From contig JBIKXS010000056.1 of NCBI GenBank assembly GCA_044355655.1, forward strand, positions 1 to 14,166: DNA of 14,166 nt, in the 5' to 3' direction. Shown here piece by piece: positions 4,946-12,144 of the stretch. Both the position numbers and the translations under genes were made by a program. Below the pieces are notes generated by a model. That model worked only from the letters and a program-made list of their open reading frames with translations, was not told the origin of the DNA and did no database searches. Source of the stretch: UBA3064 sp023258775. GTDB lineage: Bacteria > Pseudomonadota > Gammaproteobacteria > Burkholderiales > Burkholderiaceae_E. The number at the start of each line of letters is the position of its first letter. The stretch's first letter is position 1.

Positions 4946-6493
4946 ATGATCGAGGACATTAAGAAAACGCTATGGGCGACTGCCGATAAGCTCCGAAACA
5001 ATATGGACGCGGCCGAGTACAAGCATCTCGTGCTTGGGCTGATTTTTGTCAAGTTCGTGAGCGATAGTTTTGAAGCACACAAAAGCGCACTGGAAAAACG
5101 ACTACAAAATCCAGACGACGAACTCTTTCTTCACGACGCTTCGCCTGATGAATTAGCGGAAGAACTCGAAGAGCGCGACTACTACACAGCCGAAAATGTC
5201 TTCTGGGTACCTGAGACGGCCCGCTGGTCTAAGCTGCAAGCCGCTGCGCCGCAGCCCGATATTGGTAAGCGAATTGACGACGCGCTTGGTGAAATTGAGC
5301 GCGAAAATCCAAAGCTAAAGGGCATCCTCGACAGACGGTTTGCGAGGGCTCAGCTGCCAGATGGGAAGTTGGGCGAACTCGTTAATTTGATTGCGACGAT
5401 TGGCTTTGGTGAAAACCCTTCTGCTGCGCGAGACATCCTTGGGCAAGTCTATGAGTATTTCTTGGGAATGTTTGCAAACGCCGAAGGAAAGCGTGGTGGT
5501 CAGTTTTATACGCCTGCCTCGATCGTAAAGACACTCGTCCAAGTGCTCCAACCCACAAAGGGACAAGTCTACGACCCATGTTGTGGATCAAGTGGGATGT
5601 TTGTTCAAAGTGAGCGTTTCATCGAGGCACATGGCGGGAAGATCGGTGATATTTCGATCTACGGTCAGGAAGCCAATCCAACCACCTGGCGTCTCGCAGC
5701 TATGAATCTTGTGATCCGAGGTATGGATTACCACCTTGGCAAAGAGCCTGCGGATACCTTTACCAATAATCAGCATCGTGACTTACGGGCGGACTTTGTT
5801 CTAGCTAATCCGCCTTTCAATATCAGCGACTGGTGGCACAGCAGCCTTGAAGGCGACCCGCGCTGGGTCTATGGCACACCGCCCCAGGGTAATGCAAACT
5901 ATGCGTGGTTACAGCACATGTTGTTCCACCTCAAGCCAAGCGGACGCGCCGGTATCGTTCTAGCTAACGGATCAATGAGCTCCAGTCAGAACAGTGAAGG
6001 CGACATCCGCCGGGCGATGCTCGAGGCCGATGTGGTGGAGGTGATGATCGCGCTGCCTGGGCAATTGTTCTTCAACACCCAAATACCCGCTTGCCTATGG
6101 TTCCTTACCAAGAAAAAGTTAAGGCGCAAGGGCGAAGTGCTGTTCATTGACACCCGCAAGCTCGGCAGCATGATCAGCCGCGTGCAGTCCGAACTAACCG
6201 ATGAAGTGATTGACCGTATCGGTGCGACGGTAGCGGCATGGCGTGGTGAGAGTGGCGACTATGTGGATACTCCCGGCTACTGCCGTAGCGTCACGCTAGA
6301 GGAGATTGCCCAGCACGGCCATGTGCTGACGCCGGGGCGCTATGTGGGCGCCGAAGAAATCGAAGACGACGACGACGCCTTCGCTGACAAGATGCAGGCG
6401 CTCACCGAAAAGCTGGGAGAACAAATGGCAAAGGGCGCGGAGCTTGACCAGTTGATCCGGCAGAAGTTGGGAGGGTTGGGGTATGAGTTCTGA
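4946..6493 (+). CDS. hsdM: Type I restriction-modification system DNA methyltransferase subunit HsdM
   Basis: This encodes 515 residues, normal for HsdM. I choose ATG 4946 because AAGGA at 4934-4938 sits seven bases upstream and because MIEDIKKTLWATADKLRNNM is the usual family start; an in-frame TTG at 4925 would add seven residues but has no good binding site. Residues 1-150 form the helical N-terminal domain that contacts HsdS and senses the methylation state. The methylase domain follows: GQFYTP (185-190), the AdoMet-binding motif I YDPCCGSSGMF (209-219), and the catalytic N6-adenine motif IV NPPF (288-291). The acidic tail EEIEDDDDAF precedes a C-terminal helix. HsdM pairs with HsdS to make the modification enzyme (M2S1) and with HsdR to make the restriction complex, all cytoplasmic. 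Its end overlaps hsdS by 11 bases. It is apparently intact, so the host DNA is expected to carry a bipartite m6A mark. Confidence 0.96.
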   Translation: MIEDIKKTLWATADKLRNNMDAAEYKHLVLGLIFVKFVSDSFEAHKSALEKRLQNPDDELFLHDASPDELAEELEERDYYTAENVFWVPETARWSKLQAAAPQPDIGKRIDDALGEIERENPKLKGILDRRFARAQLPDGKLGELVNLIATIGFGENPSAARDILGQVYEYFLGMFANAEGKRGGQFYTPASIVKTLVQVLQPTKGQVYDPCCGSSGMFVQSERFIEAHGGKIGDISIYGQEANPTTWRLAAMNLVIRGMDYHLGKEPADTFTNNQHRDLRADFVLANPPFNISDWWHSSLEGDPRWVYGTPPQGNANYAWLQHMLFHLKPSGRAGIVLANGSMSSSQNSEGDIRRAMLEADVVEVMIALPGQLFFNTQIPACLWFLTKKKLRRKGEVLFIDTRKLGSMISRVQSELTDEVIDRIGATVAAWRGESGDYVDTPGYCRSVTLEEIAQHGHVLTPGRYVGAEEIEDDDDAFADKMQALTEKLGEQMAKGAELDQLIRQKLGGLGYEF

Positions 6494-7865
6494 GTGGATA
6501 GAAACCGTCTACGGCGCGATGCCGTTTGGCCTCAATTGCGCAAAGCTTGGCGAGCTGTGTGTAGAAGGCGGAGTACAAACTGGACCATTCGGTAGCCAAC
6601 TACATCAAGAAGACTATGTAGAGTCTGGAACCCCAATAATCACAGTGGAACATCTGGGGGAAAACCGGATTGTTCATGCCAACCTACCAAAGGTATCCGA
6701 TGAGGATCGTCAGCGACTTGCCAAGTACACTCTGAAATGCGGAGACATAGTTTTCAGCCGGGTCGGCTCAGTTGACCGCCGCGCCCTTGTTCAGCAGCGC
6801 GAAGATGGATGGTTATTCTCAGGGCGCTGCCTACGTGTAAGGCCGCAAACGGAAATATTGGACAGCCAATGGCTTTCATATTTTTTTGGGCTACCCAGCT
6901 TTAAGAACTACATACGGGGTATTGCCGTTGGAGCAACGATGCCATCGCTGAACACGAAACTGTTGAGTGATGTTCCTATCTATTTTCCTTGCTTGGATAT
7001 ACAGCGTCAGGCCGCTATTGCGTTATCTGCCCTCGACGACCGCATCACCCTCCTACGCGAAACCAATGCCACGCTGGAAGCCATCGCGCAGGCGATCTTC
7101 AAGTCGTGGTTTGTTGATTTCGACCCCGTCCGCGCCAAGCAGGAAGGCCGCGCCCCGGAAGGCATGGACGAAACCACCGCCGCGCTGTTTCCCGATAGCT
7201 TCGAGGAGTCGGAGTTGGGGTTGGTGCCGAGGGGGTGGGGGGTGGAATGGCTTTCCAATGTTTTTGACTTTAAAGAAGGCCCAGGAATCAGGAATTGGCA
7301 GTACACCAATTCTGATGTCGGTACACGGTTCATAAACATTCGTTGCATTCAGGACGGCGATCTATCGATTGAAACGGCCAACCGTATTACCGATGAAGAA
7401 GCGAACGGGAAGTACGCGCACTTTCACTTAAAGTCTTGGGATGTGGTCGTTTCAACTTCGGGAACACTCGGGCGAAGTGCCATCGTGCGAGAAGATCACC
7501 TCCCGCTAATGTTGAATACCAGCGTAATCAGGTTCAGGCCAGTTGAAGGCATGACCTGTTTCAGTTATGTCTACGAGTATCTCAACACGCCAGAATTTAT
7601 GTTCAAGGTTGAATCGATGGCCTCTGGAAGTGTTCAGAAGAACTTTGGGCCAATGCACTTAAAGCAGATGAAGCTTGTCTTGCCGCCGATAGAGTTAATT
7701 GTGTGCTACGAGAGCGCTGCAAGGCCACTGTTTGAAAAGATCGTGACGAATCGAGCGCGTGCCCAAACTCTCGCTGCCCTCCGCGACACCCTGCTCCCTC
7801 GCCTGATTTCCGGTCAGCTTCGCCTGCCAGATGCCGAAGACATTATTGCTGAGACCGCTACATGA
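6483..7865 (+). CDS. hsdS: Type I restriction-modification system specificity subunit HsdS
   Basis: This encodes 460 residues and starts at ATG 6483 inside the end of hsdM. It has the classic two-fold plan. TRD1 spans residues about 12-170 and includes the QTGPFGSQL motif common in these domains. The central conserved helix, about 171-215, contains DIQRQAAIALSALDDRITLL and IFKSWFVDFDP. TRD2 spans about 245-405. The distal conserved helix, about 406-450, contains RAQTLAALRDTLLPRLISGQ. Each TRD reads one half of a bipartite target and the two helices set the spacer length; the target itself cannot be read from the sequence. The linker between halves includes codons made of G-runs (7231-7235 and 7237-7242), a possible slippage site. 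The stop overlaps the hsdR start (ATGA), giving tight coupling. No repeats or partner hsdS fragments that would allow TRD shuffling are visible in the window. Confidence 0.95.
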   Translation: MSSEWIETVYGAMPFGLNCAKLGELCVEGGVQTGPFGSQLHQEDYVESGTPIITVEHLGENRIVHANLPKVSDEDRQRLAKYTLKCGDIVFSRVGSVDRRALVQQREDGWLFSGRCLRVRPQTEILDSQWLSYFFGLPSFKNYIRGIAVGATMPSLNTKLLSDVPIYFPCLDIQRQAAIALSALDDRITLLRETNATLEAIAQAIFKSWFVDFDPVRAKQEGRAPEGMDETTAALFPDSFEESELGLVPRGWGVEWLSNVFDFKEGPGIRNWQYTNSDVGTRFINIRCIQDGDLSIETANRITDEEANGKYAHFHLKSWDVVVSTSGTLGRSAIVREDHLPLMLNTSVIRFRPVEGMTCFSYVYEYLNTPEFMFKVESMASGSVQKNFGPMHLKQMKLVLPPIELIVCYESAARPLFEKIVTNRARAQTLAALRDTLLPRLISGQLRLPDAEDIIAETAT

Positions 7866-10800
7866 CTGAAGACCAACTGGAACAAGAAACGCTTGGCTGG
7901 CTTGCTTCGGTTGGTTACTCCCCACTTAACGCGCGCGACCTAGACAGACTGGATCCGCGACTTGAGCGTTCGGACCTTCGAACCGTCGTTCTAGAACGTG
8001 AGCTTAAGCAGTCACTTAGGCAACTGAACCCCAAGGTTCCAACCGTTGCAATCGATGACGCTTTTAATCAACTATTAGCCGTAGAAAACCTACCGCTGAT
8101 CCAGGCCAACAGGCAGCTTCACCGCCTACTGGTCAATGGGGTGCCTGTTCAGTATCAATCGAACCACGAGACAGTAGGCGATCTTGTTCGAGTGATCGAC
8201 TGGGATCAACCAGCAGCTAACACATGGATCGCCGTGCAGCAGTTCACAATCAAAGGCCCAAAGCATACGCGCAGGCCCGACATCATCCTCTTTATCAATG
8301 GGCTGCCGTTGGTATTGATGGAATTGAAGAATCCAGCCGATATTGCTGCCGATATCTGGATGGCCTTTGACCAACTGCAAACCTATAAGGAACAGATTCC
8401 AGACGTTTTTGCTTACAACGAACTCTTGGTTATCTCTGATGGATCGCTTGCCCGTGTTGGCTCTTTGTCCTCAAATCGCGAGCGATTTATGCAGTGGCGG
8501 ACGATTGATGGCGTTGAGCTTGACCCATTAGGGCAGTTTAGGGAACTGGAAGTTACTGTAGCTGGGCTTTTATCGCCACCAAATCTGCTTCATTACTTGC
8601 GGCACTTTGTACTTTTTGAAGACGATGGAATCGTCATAAAAAAGACTGCGGGCTACCATCAATTCCACGCCGTTCGTGCGGCCGTCGAGAAAGTTTTCCA
8701 AGCATCGACAACAAGCGAAAATGCGCTTCGTGGCAAGGGTGGCGTTGTGTGGCACACCACAGGGAGCGGGAAAAGTATCACCATGACTTGTTTTGCCGCT
8801 TGCCTTCTTAAGGATATTCGGCTCGAGAATCCAACCATCATCGTCGTTACTGACCGAAATGATCTTGACGGTCAATTGTTCGGTGTATTTGGGATGAATC
8901 AAGACTTGCTCAGAGAAGAGCCTGTCCAAGCCACAACAAGAACGAAATTAAGAGAACTTCTAACCAAGCGACCGGCCGGCGGGATTATTTTCACAACGAT
9001 CCAAAAGTTCATGCTCGGTGAGGATGAGGACACCTACCCCACCCTGTGCGACCGACGAAACGTAGTGGTTATTGCCGATGAGGCCCACAGAACGCAGTAT
9101 GGGTTTCAAGCACGACTCAAATCGCGCTCTGCAACGAGCGTATTGACCACCGACGGGAAGCCCCCACCAGCCCTGGCCAGATTTGCGCCTGAAGAGTCAG
9201 AATCAACCCGATATGTGGCAGGCTACGCACAACACCTTCGAGATGCGCTACCAAATGCCACATTTGTAGCCTTTACGGGCACCCCAATAAGCACCACTGA
9301 TCGTGATACGCAAGCTGTATTTGGTGAACACATTCATGTCTATGACATGCAGCAGGCGCAACAAGATGGCGCAACAGTAGCGATCTATTACGAAAGCCGA
9401 CTGGCAAAGCTTGGACTTGATGAGGCAGAGCTAACAGCCCTTGATGAAGATATTGATGAACTTGCTGAAGATGAAGAAGAAAGTGCTCAAGCAAAACTTA
9501 AACAGCGCTGGTCAGCTCTAGAGAAGGTCGTTGGCGCTGCACCGCGAATTGCTCAAGTTGCTGAGGATCTTGTGCAGCATTTCGAGGAGCGCAGCGAGGT
9601 TCAATACGGTAAAGCGATGATTGCGGCGATGAGTCGGGAGATTTGCGTTCATCTTTATAACGAAATAGTCAAACTTCGTCCCCAGTGGCACGACGACGAT
9701 CCTGAAAAGGGCGAAATAAAAATTGTAATGACCGGGAGCGCCAGCGATAAGGCGCTGCTGAGGCCCCATATCTACCCAAGCCAAACAAAAAAGAGGCTGG
9801 AAAAGCGCTTCAAGGACCCTGGTGATCCGCTCAAATTAGTCATTGTTAGGGACATGTGGTTGACAGGCTTCGATGCACCCTGCGTACACACCCTATACGT
9901 CGACAAACCCATTAAGGGCCTTAACCTCATCCAAGCTATCTCAAGAGTCAATCGGGTCTTCAAAGACAAGCAAGGCGGTCTCGTTGTCGACTACATCGGT
10001 ATTGGTGAAGACTTAAAAGCCGCTATGAAGACCTATGCGGCAAATAAGGGCAAGGGACGTCCAACCGTTGACTCCCGTGAAGCCCTAGCGATTGTGCTTG
10101 AGAGAATGGATATCCTCAGAGCGATGTTGCACGGGTTTGACTACACGAACTTTAGAACAGGCGGGCACCGGATTCTTGCAGGTGCTGCAAATCATGTACT
10201 TGGACTTCCAAGCATCAATGATGAGGATCCAAAGCGGCGATTTGCTGACCATGCGCTTGCATTGAGTCACGCGTTTAGTCTTTGCTGCACCCTTGCTGAA
10301 GCTCGTGAATTACGCGATGAGATTGCTTTCATGCAAGCAGTCAAAGTTATTCTCACAAAGCCTGCTGCCTCTGGAAAACGCCTCTCGGATGAAGAAAAGG
10401 ACTATGCAGTTCGTCAGATCATCAACTCAGCAGTTGTATCAATTGGTGTTGTTGACATCTTTGAGTCGGTCGGCCTTGAGAAGCCAAACATTGGTTTGCT
10501 CGATGAGGCCTTTTTAACGCAAGTCAGAAATTTGCCAGAGAAAAACCTCGCCGTTGAGTTACTCGAACGGCTACTTCAAGGCGAAATCAAGAGTCGCTTT
10601 AAGACCAATATCATCCAGGATCGCAAATTTAGCGAAATGCTTTCCGAAGTTATAAGACGCTATCAAAATCGTAGCATTGAGACAGCCCAAGTCATCGAAG
10701 AGCTCATCGAGCTCGCTAAGAAGTTTCGTGAGGCATCCAATCGCGGTGAGTCTCTTGGGCTCTCTGCCGATGAAGAAAAGTTCTATGATGCGCTTGCCGC

Positions 10801-11050
10801 TAATGACTCGGCAGTCCGAGAGCTGAAGGATGAAATTCTTAAAAAGATTGCACAAGAATTGACAGAGGGGCTACGAAAGAACCTGACTGTTGACTGGGCA
10901 ATACGCGAAAGCGTCAGGGCTAAGCTTCGAATCATGATCAGAAGGATTTTGAAGAAATATCGCTACCCACCTGACCAACAGGAAAGTGCAGTCGATCTTG
11001 TGCTACAGCAAGCAGAGACGGTCGGAGAGGAGATGATGGTTAATGTTTAA
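7862..11050 (+). CDS. hsdR: Type I restriction-modification system restriction/translocase subunit HsdR
   Basis: This encodes 1062 residues, a normal HsdR length, with its start overlapping the hsdS stop by four bases. Domains in order: the N-terminal PD-(D/E)xK nuclease with D140 in RRPD and E154-L-K156 in LMELKNP; the superfamily 2 helicase motor with Walker A TTGSGKS (299-305), DEAH (406-409), FTGTP (471-475), DMWLTGFDAP (664-673) and QAISRVNR (691-698); and a helical C-terminal region (about 720-1062) that docks on HsdM. All key residues are present, so the subunit should translocate DNA by ATP hydrolysis and cut at a distance from unmodified sites. Residues about 419-449, between DEAHRTQYGF and GYAQHLRDALPNA, form a segment rich in proline, serine and threonine that seems longer than in the EcoR124-type enzymes I recall. 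No terminator is obvious after the gene. Confidence 0.96.
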   Translation: MTEDQLEQETLGWLASVGYSPLNARDLDRLDPRLERSDLRTVVLERELKQSLRQLNPKVPTVAIDDAFNQLLAVENLPLIQANRQLHRLLVNGVPVQYQSNHETVGDLVRVIDWDQPAANTWIAVQQFTIKGPKHTRRPDIILFINGLPLVLMELKNPADIAADIWMAFDQLQTYKEQIPDVFAYNELLVISDGSLARVGSLSSNRERFMQWRTIDGVELDPLGQFRELEVTVAGLLSPPNLLHYLRHFVLFEDDGIVIKKTAGYHQFHAVRAAVEKVFQASTTSENALRGKGGVVWHTTGSGKSITMTCFAACLLKDIRLENPTIIVVTDRNDLDGQLFGVFGMNQDLLREEPVQATTRTKLRELLTKRPAGGIIFTTIQKFMLGEDEDTYPTLCDRRNVVVIADEAHRTQYGFQARLKSRSATSVLTTDGKPPPALARFAPEESESTRYVAGYAQHLRDALPNATFVAFTGTPISTTDRDTQAVFGEHIHVYDMQQAQQDGATVAIYYESRLAKLGLDEAELTALDEDIDELAEDEEESAQAKLKQRWSALEKVVGAAPRIAQVAEDLVQHFEERSEVQYGKAMIAAMSREICVHLYNEIVKLRPQWHDDDPEKGEIKIVMTGSASDKALLRPHIYPSQTKKRLEKRFKDPGDPLKLVIVRDMWLTGFDAPCVHTLYVDKPIKGLNLIQAISRVNRVFKDKQGGLVVDYIGIGEDLKAAMKTYAANKGKGRPTVDSREALAIVLERMDILRAMLHGFDYTNFRTGGHRILAGAANHVLGLPSINDEDPKRRFADHALALSHAFSLCCTLAEARELRDEIAFMQAVKVILTKPAASGKRLSDEEKDYAVRQIINSAVVSIGVVDIFESVGLEKPNIGLLDEAFLTQVRNLPEKNLAVELLERLLQGEIKSRFKTNIIQDRKFSEMLSEVIRRYQNRSIETAQVIEELIELAKKFREASNRGESLGLSADEEKFYDALAANDSAVRELKDEILKKIAQELTEGLRKNLTVDWAIRESVRAKLRIMIRRILKKYRYPPDQQESAVDLVLQQAETVGEEMMVNV

Positions 11051-11223
11051 CTGCACACAGCTTAGCCAACATGCGAAGCATTAGGCGCTCTATCTGCGTT
11101 GCGTTTTTCACGCCTCTACGCTTTGAAAGGTTACTCAAGATGCGGCAACTAGCTCGAACCTGCCAACACCGCTGCGTCGTGGTTGATTCTAAAAAAGCAA
11201 TCGGTTCCCTTTCACGGAAAAAA

Positions 11224-11241
11224 ATGTACAAACAGCGCTAA
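11224..11241 (+). promoter_or_regulatory. Five-codon leader mini-ORF immediately before the HNH gene
   Basis: ATG 11224 opens MYKQR and stops at TAA 11239-11241, two bases before the HNH gene's ATG. It has a GGA (11216-11218) in ribosome-binding position, whereas the HNH start has only TAAAG before it. A ribosome finishing the mini-ORF would be placed on the HNH start, so translational coupling is possible. Chance occurrence cannot be excluded for so short a frame. Confidence 0.3.
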
Positions 11242-11243
11242 AG

Positions 11244-12089
11244 ATGCCAAGAAATCGACATAACTTTACCAAGAGAGTCATTGACAGGATTGGGAAGCGC
11301 GCTGCTTTCATTTGTTCCAACCCTGACTGCAGAGCGCAAACTTTGGCACCATCGAATAGCGACCCTACGGAATTTTTGTATATTGGGAAGGTTGCTCATA
11401 TATGCGCCGCATCTGCCGGCGGACCGCGCTACAGGTCGGAAATGACGGAATCAGAGCGCAAGGGAATCGAGAATGCGCTATTTCTTTGTAGTGCGTGCGC
11501 AGACATAATCGATAAAAATAGTGGAGCAGATTTTCCTGAAGAAATCCTCCACAATTGGAAAGCAGCGCATGAGAGCTGGGTCGCAATGAACCTAAACAAG
11601 CGCGGAACTGGTGTCGGTGGAGAAGGAGGTGGGGGAACAATAATTGGGAACCGCGGAACTGTGATCGGCGGTCGCGGTGGAAACGGAGGTGTGAGTGGTA
11701 TCGGTGGTAGAGGGGGTGGCGGCATCATCCATGGCGATGACGGACTAATTATCGGCGGAGATGGCGGCAGCGCATCAACGGCTGATGGACGTGGAGGACA
11801 AGGAGGACGCGGCCCAACTGAGCGATTAGGCTTCCCTTCAGAAATGTGGGGCTATGGTCGTGGCGGATCTGCCCCTAATCATCCAGAATACGACCGCCGA
11901 ATTCATTTGCTGTCGCAAATCCGGAGAGAATACTTAGATCGCTTCCCAAGCGATGCACCATACATACTAGCCGGGATCGAATCCGTTCCCGTTGACTGGG
12001 TCAACCAGCGACTAGCGGAATTATGCGAACCATGGACTGTGACACGTGACAAATGTGGTTACGTATTGCCGGCTCTCGAAAGGCGATGA
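11244..12089 (+). CDS. HNH-like nuclease with glycine-rich repeat region and unassigned C-terminal domain
   Basis: This encodes 281 residues in three parts. Residues 15-115 form an HNH-type zinc domain: CSNPDC supplies C24 and C29, YIGKVAHICAAS supplies H52, then GGPR (59-62), ERKGIENALFLC with N77 and C82, and C85. The layout matches the HNH subfamily that usually reads NGIWLCQNCAKLIDND, in which alanine stands where classic HNH proteins have their last histidine (here A86). Residues 121-190 are 50 percent glycine and contain a 28-residue tandem repeat (122-149 and 151-178, GGxGGGGxIIxGxxGxxIGG). Residues 195-281 form a folded-looking domain beginning MWGYGRGGSAPNHPEYDRRI and ending VNQRLAELCEPWTV, which I cannot name. 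The ATG at 11244 has no good ribosome binding site. It lies 193 bases after hsdR on the same strand. The likely role is a nucleic-acid-cutting defence effector whose glycine-rich part and C-terminus sense or assemble; this is inference. Confidence 0.8.
   Translation: MPRNRHNFTKRVIDRIGKRAAFICSNPDCRAQTLAPSNSDPTEFLYIGKVAHICAASAGGPRYRSEMTESERKGIENALFLCSACADIIDKNSGADFPEEILHNWKAAHESWVAMNLNKRGTGVGGEGGGGTIIGNRGTVIGGRGGNGGVSGIGGRGGGGIIHGDDGLIIGGDGGSASTADGRGGQGGRGPTERLGFPSEMWGYGRGGSAPNHPEYDRRIHLLSQIRREYLDRFPSDAPYILAGIESVPVDWVNQRLAELCEPWTVTRDKCGYVLPALERR
11607..11777 (+). repeat. Two-copy tandem repeat encoding the glycine-rich segment
   Basis: Two 84-base units (11607-11690 and 11694-11777), inside the HNH gene, encode the related 28-residue segments starting TGVGGEGGGG and SGIGGRGGGG. 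The protein pattern is conserved better than the DNA, so this is an old repeat kept by selection on the protein rather than a recent slippage product. Further GGxGG runs follow at residues 181-190. Confidence 0.65.
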
Positions 12090-12144
12090 GCTCGCTTTCG
12101 AAATGCAGTTGACCGCTATTTGCGTTGTCAGATTCGAACAGCCG

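Noticed and set aside
11051..11150. Possible terminator after hsdR (AGGCG...CGCCT near 11094-11115)
   Set aside because: The stem is only five pairs with a long loop, and the T-run lies inside the loop rather than after it.
11040..11231. 63-codon minus-strand frame after hsdR
   Set aside because: Its translation has no family I recognise, and its end overlaps the hsdR 3' end; there is no supporting signal.
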